From contig DATLQU010000014.1 of assembly GCA_035535015.1 (NCBI GenBank), forward strand, positions 1-64,000: DNA of 64,000 nt, given 5' to 3'. Origin of the DNA: Palsa-661 sp035535015. GTDB lineage: Bacteria; Actinomycetota; Acidimicrobiia; Acidimicrobiales; UBA8190. Shown here one piece after another: positions 31,561 through 39,025 of the stretch. Below the pieces are notes generated by a model. That model was given only the letters and a program-made list of their open reading frames with translations, ran no database searches and had not been told where the DNA came from. The translations under genes were made by a program, and so were the position numbers. Position 1 is the first letter of the stretch, and the number at the start of each line of letters is the position of its first letter.

Positions 31561-32307
31561 TCACGAAGTGGCGGCAAACCGACGGGCGTCGTCCGCCGCG
31601 TACTTGGCCACGATGGTGTCGACGGCGGCGGTGCGCTCGACGGCGTCGACCACCGACGCCAGACGGTCTCCGGGTATGGCGACGGTCATTTCATCGGGAC
31701 GCATCCCGGTGCGGGCCCGGCTGAGCGCACAGCCCACGCTGGCCGCCAGCTCGCCGTGATCCTTGGCCAGGGCCACGATGTGGCACTGCGGCTTACCTTC
31801 GATCCGTAAGCCGGGCAGGGCGTCGGACAGAACCATCAACTGGCGACCGTTCACCCGGAGAAGAACGACATCGGGCGTGGCCGTGCTCTCGGCCAGGGGC
31901 CCGTAGGCGACAGCGGCCGAGGGACGCGAGACGGCGGGCACCGCGGCGATGGCGTCGGCGTCCACCCATCCGACCTCGAGAAGGGTGGCCACATCGTCAT
32001 GCCCGGCCGCCTCTTCGAGCGAGGCGAAGCCGTGGGTGTAGCGGCCGACCGAGCAATTGCCGTGATCAGCGGGGACGGTGCTGAAGCTGCGCTCGGCGGC
32101 CCGGATCCAAAAGACACAACCGGCGGCCACGCGGCCCGAACGCCCGTCATCGGTGGGATCCGACATCGGTTCGTCGAACGCCGGAAGAGAACCCGGCACC
32201 TCGTCGGTGAAGGTGATGGTGATGGGGGGAACGGCCAGGTGCAGCGTCCCCGCCAGTCTGTCTCCCAGTCCGGCCCAGTCGGTTGTGGCGGCCACGGCGT
32301 CTGTCAT
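31561..32307 (-). CDS. DUF169 family protein
   Basis: Uncharacterised family, 248 residues. Family features visible here are GCVFWIRAAERSFSTVPADHGNCSVGRYTHG, in which the Cys, the DHxxC and the following T-H are conserved positions, and the later YGPLAES and C-terminal GCALSRARTG. The pattern suggests a cofactor- or metal-binding redox protein, but the function is not known. ATG 32307 has an AGGA about 8 bases upstream; ATG 32316 is an alternative. It converges on the acyl-CoA dehydrogenase and is divergent from the secreted protein gene. Confidence 0.72.
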   Translation of the reverse strand: MTDAVAATTDWAGLGDRLAGTLHLAVPPITITFTDEVPGSLPAFDEPMSDPTDDGRSGRVAAGCVFWIRAAERSFSTVPADHGNCSVGRYTHGFASLEEAAGHDDVATLLEVGWVDADAIAAVPAVSRPSAAVAYGPLAESTATPDVVLLRVNGRQLMVLSDALPGLRIEGKPQCHIVALAKDHGELAASVGCALSRARTGMRPDEMTVAIPGDRLASVVDAVERTAAVDTIVAKYAADDARRFAATS

Positions 32308-32342
32308 GGACGACATCCTCGACCGCCGGAGGGCTCGAGCAC

Positions 32343-32421
32343 AAGCGGCGCCTCGGCTGGAGCACCCTGAGGGCAAGCGGCGCCTCGGCTGGAGCGCCCT
32401 GAGGGCAAGCGACGCCTCGGG
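32343..32421. repeat. 32-bp intergenic tandem repeat (2.5 copies)
   Basis: Copies at 32343-32374 and 32375-32406 differ at one base; a 15-base partial third copy ends at 32421. The unit begins aagcggcgcctcggctggag. It lies between the divergent DUF169 gene and the secreted-protein gene and is not explained by any reading frame. Confidence 0.9.
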
Positions 32422-32439
32422 AGAGGGGTCCCGCATCCA

Positions 32440-32467
32440 TTGACAATTCCGGGATTGAGGAGATGTT
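32440..32467 (+). promoter_or_regulatory. Candidate promoter for the secreted protein gene
   Basis: A perfect TTGACA at 32440-32445 is followed 16 bases later by GATGTT, a weak -10. The following leader has GGAG six bases before the ATG at 32544. Only the -35 match is strong. Confidence 0.3.
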
Positions 32468-32543
32468 GACCCTCCATAGGGGCGCATGTGAGGTCGTGGC
32501 GTCACGATGCCACCAACGGAAGTCCAGGCGAATGGAGTAATTC

Positions 32544-33863
32544 ATGAGTGACGTACGACAGAAGTCGGGCGCACGGGCATTACGGCGCATGGCCGGTCGG
32601 GCCACGACGGTCGTCTTGACGTCGGTCGTGCTCGTGGCCTTCGGCGCCACCGCGGCCTCGGCCCGACCCCGGCCGGTCAACCCGCCCGCTCCCACCGGTA
32701 CCATTACCTCCAATTCCAACGGGACGGTGACGATCAATGTCTCCGGTCAATGGAACTGGCCTCTGACGGGAGCGGGACACATCAAGAGCGCCAGCGCCGC
32801 CAAGCCCTGCGGCGCCCACTACGGCGTCGGATGGGGAATGGTGTGGAACGACGCCGACGATCCCGGCTACAAGATCACCTACTTCCATGGTGGTCCCCAC
32901 TCACAGTTCGTCGGCAGCAGCCTGGCGGTGAACGGCAATACCGTCGACGCCAGCGTGCACTACAACACAGGCAGCCCCTGCGGCACCTTCGACGCCAGCA
33001 CCGGCGTCACCAGCCAATGGTCCGATTCGCATACCTACGCTGACGGCAACTCCCTTCCCACCAGCATCTGCGTGGTGAGCTACGTCCTGCGCAAGGCTCC
33101 CTCGGCCAACAAGAGCCGCCAGTACCTGGTGAACAAGAACAACGCCAACGCCTTCAAGACGGCGGTTAAGCAAGGGAACGCGGCCGCATGGACGACGAGC
33201 CCCGCCTGCTTCGATCCCTCCACGTTGAAAGCGTCACCGGTCATCGTGACAACGGCCACGAACGCCCAGGTGGGATCGCCCATCGGCGATACCTCCACCC
33301 TGAGCGGCACGTCGCAGGATGTCACGGCGTCGGTGAACCAGGTCCGGACGATCTCCGTCGTCGGCAATGCCGGGGGCACGGTCATCTTCAATCTCTACGG
33401 GCCCACCGACACCAACTGCACCTCGACCCCGATCTTCACCTCACCACCGATCACGGTGAACGGCGACGGGACCTACGGGCCCGTCTCGTTCACCCCGACG
33501 CAGGGTGCGGGCACCTACCGGTGGATCGCCACCTACAGCGGTGACCAGAACAACAACGGCGCCACGGAGCTGTGCGGAGCAGCCGGAGAGACCTCGGTGG
33601 TGAGCACGGCCCCGGTGACATCACCGGCCAATCCGCCCACCAGCCCCGGAAGCAGCGTCCCCGTCGTTGTCACCAAGGCCAGCACGGGAACGGCCGCCCT
33701 GGTACCGGTGGTCGGTGCCACCACGGTCCACACCGGTGAGCCGTGGGCCGGATCGAAGCCTTTCGAAGTGGCTCTGATCGGCTTCGGCCTCTCGCTGATG
33801 GGTCTCGGATTCTTCCAGCGTCGCCGGCTCGCTCTGCGCAAGCGGGCTCAGCCGCAGTCGTAA
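32544..33863 (+). CDS. Secreted protein with Ig-like region and C-terminal membrane anchor / sorting-like signal
   Basis: Exported surface protein of 439 residues, function unknown. It has a Sec signal peptide (TVVLTSVVLVAFGATAASA), a first domain with paired cysteines (AAKPCGAHYGVGWGMVW, TGSPCGTFDAS, TSICVVSY), and a second beta-rich Ig-like region (VIFNLYGPTDTNCTSTP, then GTYRWIATYSGD) of a type seen in adhesins. A Thr/Pro/Val-rich stalk leads to HTGEPWAG, a hydrophobic helix and a basic RRRLALRKR tail. That end resembles a sortase signal with HTG in place of LPxTG, but no sortase gene is in the window. It may simply be membrane-anchored. Confidence 0.75.
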   Translation: MSDVRQKSGARALRRMAGRATTVVLTSVVLVAFGATAASARPRPVNPPAPTGTITSNSNGTVTINVSGQWNWPLTGAGHIKSASAAKPCGAHYGVGWGMVWNDADDPGYKITYFHGGPHSQFVGSSLAVNGNTVDASVHYNTGSPCGTFDASTGVTSQWSDSHTYADGNSLPTSICVVSYVLRKAPSANKSRQYLVNKNNANAFKTAVKQGNAAAWTTSPACFDPSTLKASPVIVTTATNAQVGSPIGDTSTLSGTSQDVTASVNQVRTISVVGNAGGTVIFNLYGPTDTNCTSTPIFTSPPITVNGDGTYGPVSFTPTQGAGTYRWIATYSGDQNNNGATELCGAAGETSVVSTAPVTSPANPPTSPGSSVPVVVTKASTGTAALVPVVGATTVHTGEPWAGSKPFEVALIGFGLSLMGLGFFQRRRLALRKRAQPQS

Positions 33864-33886
33864 AGGTCTGTCTCGGGGGGGACAGC

Positions 33887-33931
33887 ACACAGCGCTCCGG
33901 GCGACGGAAAGGTCGCTCCGGGGCGCTGTGT
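33887..33931. terminator. Stem-loop between convergent genes
   Basis: Left arm ACACAGCGC (33887-33895) pairs perfectly with GCGCTGTGT (33923-33931), and an inner stem GCGAC/GTCGC (33901-33905 with 33912-33916) extends it. It lies 24 bases after the secreted-protein stop and before the end of the convergent yjbQ-type gene. There is no U-run, so a bidirectional terminator is only likely, not proven. Confidence 0.5.
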
Positions 33932-34005
33932 CGCGTCCGGGCCCGGGGCGCAGGAGCCGCTCGGACCCGTGGACGTCCACGACGGAGAACGTCGACCGCG
34001 GCCGA

Positions 34006-34410
34006 CTACGAAGAGGCGAGAAAGCTGAGCCGGACCTGCCGGTGCGGGTTGTCTTCGTTGGTGTCGACCAACACCACCCGCTGCCAGGTACCGAGGGCCG
34101 GACGGCCGGCCATCACCGGAAGGACGAGCGACGGGGAGACGAGGACGGGCAGAAGGTGATCGGCGCCGTGACCCGGGGCGCCGTGGCGATGGCCGTAGCG
34201 GTCGTCGCGCGGCAGCAGGCGGTCGAGGGCGGCGACAAGATCGGCCTCGGACCCCGAACCCGTCTCCATCACCGCCACGCCGGCGGTGGCGTGCGGAACG
34301 AAGACCGAACACAGACCGTCGCCGCGTCGGCGACAGAACGACTCCACCTCGTCGGTGACGTCGACGACCTGGCGACGTGACGTGTCGATGTCGAGAATCG
34401 TCGTCTCCAC
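34006..34410 (-). CDS. YjbQ/UPF0047 family protein
   Basis: Small conserved protein annotated in some genomes as secondary thiamine-phosphate synthase; the physiological role is not settled. 134 residues from a GTG at 34410. Family motifs: the conserved His in VFVPHATAGVAVME, a second His cluster HRHGAPGHGADHLLP, and RPALGTWQRVVLVDTNEDN. The length matches the family (about 132-140). A longer frame upstream is low-complexity Arg/Pro and was not used. Confidence 0.88.
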   Translation of the reverse strand: METTILDIDTSRRQVVDVTDEVESFCRRRGDGLCSVFVPHATAGVAVMETGSGSEADLVAALDRLLPRDDRYGHRHGAPGHGADHLLPVLVSPSLVLPVMAGRPALGTWQRVVLVDTNEDNPHRQVRLSFLASS

Positions 34411-34529
34411 CCGGGTGACGGTAGTGCTCGGGCACCGGTGGCTCACGGCCGGTCGCCGCGCCAGGCGTTTCGGGCCGACCGAGGCGGGGCCGAGAACCGG
34501 GGGCCGACCCACTCGGGGCCGGCGCCCGA

Positions 34530-35021
34530 TCAATCGGGCAGAGCCGCCTCGACGGCCGCCACCAGAGTCGGGTCCTCGGGCTCGACGCCGGGCCGGAAGC
34601 GGCCCACGATGGCGCCGTCGGGCGAGAGGAGGAACTTCTCGAAATTCCACTGGATGTCCCCGGCGGCGCCGTCGGCGTCGGGAACCACCGTCAGGGTGTC
34701 GTAGATCGGGTGCCGGTCGGGGCCGTTCACCTCGATCTTCTCGAAGAGGGGAAAGGTGACGCCGTAGTTGACGGTGCAGAATTCGGCGATCTCGTCAGCC
34801 GTGCCCGGCTCCTGCTCGAGGAATTGGTTACAGGGGAACCCGACCACGCTGAAGCCGCGGCCCTCATAGGTGTCCTGGAGCTTCTGCAGGCCGGTGTACT
34901 GCGGGGTGAGGCCACACTGGGAGGCCACGTTCACGACGAGGACGGCCTTGCCCTTGAAGTCCCCGAGGGAGGAGGGCTTGCCCTGCAAGGTGTTGACGGG
35001 GATGTCGTAGATCTCGGACAC
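34530..35021 (-). CDS. Glutathione peroxidase-family thiol peroxidase (Cys type)
   Basis: Reduces hydroperoxides, in bacteria usually with thioredoxin. 163 residues. The peroxidatic Cys36 lies in NVASQCGLTPQY; FPCNQF gives the conserved Gln66, and WNFEKFL the Trp and Asn of the catalytic tetrad. Cys82 in AEFCTVNYG is the likely resolving Cys. No signal peptide, so cytoplasmic. It is monocistronic, 119 bases upstream (minus) of the yjbQ-type gene. Confidence 0.93.
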   Translation of the reverse strand: MSEIYDIPVNTLQGKPSSLGDFKGKAVLVVNVASQCGLTPQYTGLQKLQDTYEGRGFSVVGFPCNQFLEQEPGTADEIAEFCTVNYGVTFPLFEKIEVNGPDRHPIYDTLTVVPDADGAAGDIQWNFEKFLLSPDGAIVGRFRPGVEPEDPTLVAAVEAALPD

Positions 35022-35197
35022 GGTCTCCTCCTGCGGCCCCGGCGGGGCTGATGGTCGGACACCGCCGGTGGCGGGTCGTCTGCGGTTGCCGGGCCAGTGT
35101 CGCGCGCCTCGCCCGTCGGTGCGTCGCCGACGGCTCCGGAGCCGATCGGCGGCGTCGACCGGCCGGCGTCTTCCCGGGCCCGTTATGGTGGCCGGGC

Positions 35198-35503
35198 ATG
35201 GCCGAGGTGACCGTCGAGGACCGGTCGGGCGGGACCTACACCGTGGTGGTCACCGACGGCGCCGTGAAGACGATCCACACCGTGAGGGTGCCCGCCGGAC
35301 TCGCCGGCCGCCTGGGGGGCGCCGGGGTCCCGGCGGCCGATCTCGTCCGGGCCTCGTTCGCCTTCCTGTTGGAACGCGAACCGTCCACCTCCATCCTTCG
35401 GGACTTCAGCCTCGAGCAGATCGGCCACTATTTCCCCGACTATCCGGAGAAGATGCGGAAGATGTTGGCGACGGGCGTCGGAGGCGACGCCGGTGCCGTC
35501 TGA
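35198..35503 (+). CDS. Small conserved hypothetical protein
   Basis: 101 residues, function unknown. An N-terminal beta-rich segment (EVTVEDRSGGTYTVVVTDG, then IHTVRVPAGLAGRLGG) is followed by a helical segment LVRASFAFLLEREPSTSIL and FSLEQIGHYFPDYPEKM. I recognise it as a type of small actinobacterial protein without known role. ATG 35198 starts the conserved part; upstream in-frame sequence is Arg/Gly-rich shadow. Confidence 0.65.
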   Translation: MAEVTVEDRSGGTYTVVVTDGAVKTIHTVRVPAGLAGRLGGAGVPAADLVRASFAFLLEREPSTSILRDFSLEQIGHYFPDYPEKMRKMLATGVGGDAGAV

Positions 35504-35683
35504 GTCCATTCGCCTCTGACGGGTCACCGACTCTCACGGGCTGCGAGACGGCGTTCGATCAGTCTCCCCGAGGCGGACGAGGCGGGACCCACCAGGCATC
35601 GTCCACAGGCTGTCGATGACGACAGGGGCCCGTTCGAGACCGGACCGAGAATCCGGAAGGAGCAGACTTGGGTGATGAAGGTG

Positions 35684-35710
35684 TGAACAGCCGGGCGTCG
35701 TCGACCGTAT
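35684..35710 (+). promoter_or_regulatory. Candidate ECF-sigma promoter
   Basis: TGAAC at 35684-35688 and CGTAT at 35706-35710, separated by 17 bases. This matches the general GAAC / CGT(A) form of ECF-dependent promoters, including that reported for M. tuberculosis SigL. It lies upstream of the lipoprotein-sigma-anti-sigma operon, which would make the operon autoregulated. Confidence 0.55.
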
Positions 35711-35770
35711 CCTCAGATGCCGGACCCGCAACGGGCCGATCGGCTCGTCCTCAGGAGGTGGCTGACACCC

Positions 35771-36424
35771 ATGAAGTCCGATGCGACGTCGACGTCGGGG
35801 CCGGCGCTCCGACGGAAGGTCGGTGGATCTCTGACAGCCCTCGGAGCGGTGGCCGCGGTGGGCGTGATCGCCGCCGCCTGCGGTTCGTCGTCACCCAGTG
35901 CCTCGACGACCCCCACCACGATCGCCCGGTCGCCGGCCGGGCCGTCGGCGGCCACCACGAAGCCGGCCTCCGCCGGCCAGACGGTGGTGAACGCCGAATC
36001 CAACACGACGATCGGTCGCACGATCCTGGTCGACCCGTCGGGCATGACCCTCTACACGCTGAGCGCCGACACGGGCGGGAGAAGCAGGTGCAGCGGAACC
36101 TGCGCCACGGCCTGGCCGCCGCTGACGGTGGCGTCGGGTGTCACCCCCGAAGGCGGCACCGGCACCGGGGCCGGGGCCGGGGGCAAGCTGGCCACGACGG
36201 CGCGCTCCGACGGCTCCCTGCAGGTGACGTACGACGGTCGACCCCTCTACACCTTCGCCGGTGACGGCACGGCCGGCGCCACCAATGGCAACGGCATCAG
36301 GAGCTTCGGCGGGACCTGGGCGGTGGTGAAGATCGGCAGCGCCACGTCGACCGGCTCCTCCGGCACCACGGCGCCCACGACCACGACCACGACCAGCACA
36401 CCGTCGCGGGGCTACGGGTATTGA
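35771..36424 (+). CDS. Lipoprotein with COG4315 / Lipoprotein_15-type repeats
   Basis: Surface lipoprotein of 217 residues. Signal peptide with hydrophobic VGGSLTALGAVAAVGVIAA and lipobox AAACG. After a Ser/Thr-rich spacer come two copies of the family repeat: TILVDPSGMTLYTLSADT followed by CSGTCATAWPPLTV, and a second at QVTYDGRPLYTFAGD. The tail is Thr/Ser-rich. Function of the family is unknown, but homologues are commonly encoded with ECF sigma factors. ATG 35771 has AGGAGG 12 bases upstream; ATG 35717 sits at the predicted transcription start and is unlikely. Its TGA overlaps a TTG of the sigma gene. Confidence 0.8.
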   Translation: MKSDATSTSGPALRRKVGGSLTALGAVAAVGVIAAACGSSSPSASTTPTTIARSPAGPSAATTKPASAGQTVVNAESNTTIGRTILVDPSGMTLYTLSADTGGRSRCSGTCATAWPPLTVASGVTPEGGTGTGAGAGGKLATTARSDGSLQVTYDGRPLYTFAGDGTAGATNGNGIRSFGGTWAVVKIGSATSTGSSGTTAPTTTTTTSTPSRGYGY

Positions 36425-36465
36425 CCCCGGCCCGGACGACCGATGAGGGTGGCGGCGCGGCGACG

Positions 36466-37071
36466 ATGACCGGGGGGGCGACTCCCGGAGGGGGCGCGAC
36501 TCCCGGAGGGGACACGGCCGACGGCAGCGGGCATCGCGGCAGACGGGGCTGGAGCGCCGCGCCCGTGATCGAGTCGGCCGACGAGGAAGGCCTGCGGGCC
36601 GCCTTCCTGGCCCACGGCGGCGAACTCTACGGATACGCCCGGCGCTCCCTGGGCGACGCCGGTGCCGCCGACGAGGTGGTGCAGGAGACGTTCATCCGGG
36701 CCTGGCGGGGCCGGAGCCGATTCGACGCCCAGCTCGGCTCCCTGCGGACGTGGCTGTTCGCCATCGAACGGCGGATCGTGATCGACCAGGCGCGGGCGCG
36801 GGCACTGCGCCAGACGAGTCCGTTGCCCGTCGACCTGGCCCAGGTGGGCGACGACATCGAGAGAGCTCTCGTGGGGTGGCAGGTCGAAGAAGCGCTCCGG
36901 CGCCTTCGGCCCGAACACCGTCAGGTTCTGGTGGAGACCTACTACCGCGGCCGGTCGGGCCGGGAGGTGGCCGTCGAACTCGGCCTACCCGAGGGGACAG
37001 TTCGCAGCCGGCTCTTCTACGCCCTTCAGTCGTTGCGGCTGACACTCGATGAGATGGGATGGGACCAGTGA
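36466..37071 (+). CDS. ECF RNA polymerase sigma factor (SigL-like)
   Basis: Directs RNA polymerase to a small stress regulon. Region 2 runs from FLAHGGELYGYARRSLGD through ADEVVQETFIRAW and TWLFAIERRIVIDQARA; region 4 is ALRRLRPEHRQVLVETYYRG, GREVAVELGLPEGTVRSRLF. The YYRGRSG and FYALQSLRLTLDEMGW ending resembles SigL-type ECF factors with zinc anti-sigma partners. The Gly/Thr-rich N-terminus contains an 18-bp in-frame repeat. ATG 36466 is used; a TTG at 36421 overlapping the lipoprotein stop (TTGA) would add 15 residues. The stop lies inside the heptamer repeat. Confidence 0.92.
   Translation: MTGGATPGGGATPGGDTADGSGHRGRRGWSAAPVIESADEEGLRAAFLAHGGELYGYARRSLGDAGAADEVVQETFIRAWRGRSRFDAQLGSLRTWLFAIERRIVIDQARARALRQTSPLPVDLAQVGDDIERALVGWQVEEALRRLRPEHRQVLVETYYRGRSGREVAVELGLPEGTVRSRLFYALQSLRLTLDEMGWDQ
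36478..36511 (+). repeat. 18-bp tandem duplication in sigma-factor N-terminus
   Basis: gcgactcccggagggg occurs at 36478 and again at 36496 (period 18), encoding a duplicated A-T-P-G-G motif. The period keeps the frame. Confidence 0.85.
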
Positions 37072-37151
37072 CCAATGACCGGTGACCAATGACCGGTGAC
37101 CAATGACCGGTGACCAGTGACCAGGGACCGGTGACCGGTGACCAGGGACCG
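37061..37151 (+). repeat. Heptanucleotide tandem repeat at the sigma/anti-sigma junction (13 units)
   Basis: Thirteen consecutive 7-base units of the form R(T/G)GACCR, for example gtgacca, atgaccg, gggaccg. The array covers the last codons and TGA of the ECF sigma gene and the GTG start of the anti-sigma gene. Most units contain both a possible start (ATG or GTG) and a TGA, so re-initiation could occur at many places. Since 7 is not a multiple of 3, gain or loss of one unit moves these starts into another frame. Confidence 0.95.
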
Positions 37152-37797
37152 GTGCGACCAGTGGCACGGCCTTGTGGCCATGGAGTTCGTCGGCCAACTG
37201 GCTGACGAGGACCGTCTGGCGCTGAGCGCCCATCTCGACGGGTGCCAGGACTGTCGCGACGAACGTGGCGACCTGGCCGGTCTGGCCCGGATCCTCCCGG
37301 CCGCCGATCCGAGCCATCTGGGCGGGCACGAGGTGCCCTTCGCCCTGCAGGGGGCCGTCTTCGGTCGCCTGGCCGACGACGCCCGGCACGAGAAGAGGGG
37401 CCGGCGTGTCCGCTATGGACTGGTGGCGGCCGCCGCGGCGTCGGTCGCCGCCGTGGCCCTGGTGTTCGGCCTGTCCGGGTCACCGGGCGGTTCCGGACCG
37501 GGCCAGAGCACGGTGGCGCTGCACGGGAGCAACGGTGTCCAGGCGTCGGCTCAGCTGACGACCAAGCCGTGGGGAACGGCAGTCCACATAGAGGAGTCGG
37601 GCCAGCGCGGTGGTCAGGACCTGTCCGTCTCCATGCGGACGAGCAACGGATCGTGGTGGGCCGCCGGGACCTACCGGACGGTGACGGGTCGGACCGTGCG
37701 GGTCGACCTGGCCTGTGCCGTTCCCGCCTCGAAGATCACCGAGATCTGGGTACGGAACAGAGCCGGTCAGACCGTCCTTCGGGGCTACCTCGCCTGA
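37138..37797 (+). CDS. Zinc-binding anti-sigma factor (ZAS type)
   Basis: Membrane-bound inhibitor of the upstream sigma factor. 219 residues from GTG 37138, the most upstream start in frame because a TGA lies at 37132. The cytoplasmic N-terminus has the zinc motif HLDGCQDC (HxxxCxxC); one membrane span follows (YGLVAAAAASVAAVALVFGL), then an extracytoplasmic domain ending IWVRNRAGQTVLRGYLA. This architecture matches RslA/RskA-type anti-sigma factors that are released by redox change or proteolysis. The start lies within the heptamer array, so its translation level may depend on repeat number. Confidence 0.88.
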   Translation: MTRDRCDQWHGLVAMEFVGQLADEDRLALSAHLDGCQDCRDERGDLAGLARILPAADPSHLGGHEVPFALQGAVFGRLADDARHEKRGRRVRYGLVAAAAASVAAVALVFGLSGSPGGSGPGQSTVALHGSNGVQASAQLTTKPWGTAVHIEESGQRGGQDLSVSMRTSNGSWWAAGTYRTVTGRTVRVDLACAVPASKITEIWVRNRAGQTVLRGYLA

Positions 37798-38921
37798 GCG
37801 GCTCTGTCCTTGGCCACCTCGTCGAAGGCGGCGTAGTCCTCCGCGGTGTCGGTGGCGTGCTCGTAGCCGATGACCCCGAGCTCGGTGAAGCGGGTGCGGA
37901 GCCAACCGTCACCGGCGTCGAGGAGACCCAGTTTGCGGCAGTTGGGAACGATCTTGGAGAAGAGCATGCCGCTGAAGACCTGTTCGGCACGCGGCGGCGA
38001 CTCGAGCATCAGCCGGACGACGGGCCGGGGGTCGACACCCATGCGCTGCCAGACGTCGGGTTGGAACCAGCGGCGACGGAGACGGACGGCCGCCTCGTAG
38101 GCGAACTCCTGGCGTTCGCGGAGCTCGGACCCCGAAAGTTCGGTGTAGTACTCCTGGAGACCGAGAACACCGAAGGCGACGTGGCGGGCCTCGTCGGCCA
38201 TGACGTAGCGGAGGAGCTTCTTGAGCAGAGGCTCCTGGGTCATCTGGTGGATGGCTCCGAAGACGGCCAGGGCCAGGCCCTCCACCATGACCTGCATGCC
38301 CAGGTAGGTGATGTCCCAACGCGGGTCGCTGATGATGTCGTCCAAGAGGGCCTGCAGATGGGGATTGATCGGATAGTGGCCCGACAGCTTCTCGTCGAGG
38401 TAGCGGGAAAAGACCTCGACGTGGCGGGCCTCGTCCATGACCTGGGTGGCGGCGTAGTACTTGGCATCGATCCAGGGCACGGTCTCCACGATCTTGGCCG
38501 TGCAGACGAGAGCACCCTGCTCACCGTGGAGAATCTGGGACAAGGTCGAATTCTGCGACTCGACGGCGAATTGGGTCCACTCCCGGGCGCCCCAATTCTT
38601 GAGCGGCGATCCCTGCGCCTGGGAGAGCGCCCTGAAGCGCTGGGCCGGGCCCCCGCCGTCGAGCTGGCGGGCCACGCTCTGCTGGTCGACGTCGGTGGAC
38701 CAGGGGAGGTCGCAGGAGCCGTTCCACTGGGAGTGCTTGGCCTTTTCGTAGAGCTTGGCCAGGGGGACCCGGTGGCGCTCGTAGTCCCATGTGAAGGCCA
38801 CGTCGGTCGAACTCTGGACGGCCCGGACGAGATCGTGCCGCTCGGTGCGGCCGGCGGCGATGACGGCGTCGACGGCCTCATCGGTGACCGTGGGCCGTTG
38901 CTCTTGGGCGTGCGTCGGCAT
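37785..38921 (-). CDS. Ferritin-like diiron protein
   Basis: 378 residues with a four-helix diiron site: Glu in LHGEQGALVCT, EARH in QVMDEARHVEVF, Glu in VMVEGLALAVFG, and EARH in VMADEARHVAFG. This is the pattern of ribonucleotide-reductase-R2-like or N-oxygenase/oxidase ferritin-like proteins; substrate unknown. ATG 38921 (MPTHAQEQRP) has AAGGGGGA before it, favoured over an upstream in-frame start at 38972. It converges on the anti-sigma gene, overlapping its end by 13 bases. Confidence 0.82.
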   Translation of the reverse strand: MPTHAQEQRPTVTDEAVDAVIAAGRTERHDLVRAVQSSTDVAFTWDYERHRVPLAKLYEKAKHSQWNGSCDLPWSTDVDQQSVARQLDGGGPAQRFRALSQAQGSPLKNWGAREWTQFAVESQNSTLSQILHGEQGALVCTAKIVETVPWIDAKYYAATQVMDEARHVEVFSRYLDEKLSGHYPINPHLQALLDDIISDPRWDITYLGMQVMVEGLALAVFGAIHQMTQEPLLKKLLRYVMADEARHVAFGVLGLQEYYTELSGSELRERQEFAYEAAVRLRRRWFQPDVWQRMGVDPRPVVRLMLESPPRAEQVFSGMLFSKIVPNCRKLGLLDAGDGWLRTRFTELGVIGYEHATDTAEDYAAFDEVAKDRAAQAR

Positions 38922-39025
38922 GGTTCCCCCTTCGCCTTCTTCGACGGTAGGAGACACCGACGAGAACGTCAACGGAAAGGCTCGGACCCGGACCCCGATC
39001 CCGTCGGCGGTAAGGTGGCGACCCC

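Noticed and set aside
37061..37151. Possible CRISPR-like array
   Set aside because: Units are contiguous 7-mers with no spacers, and no cas gene is present.
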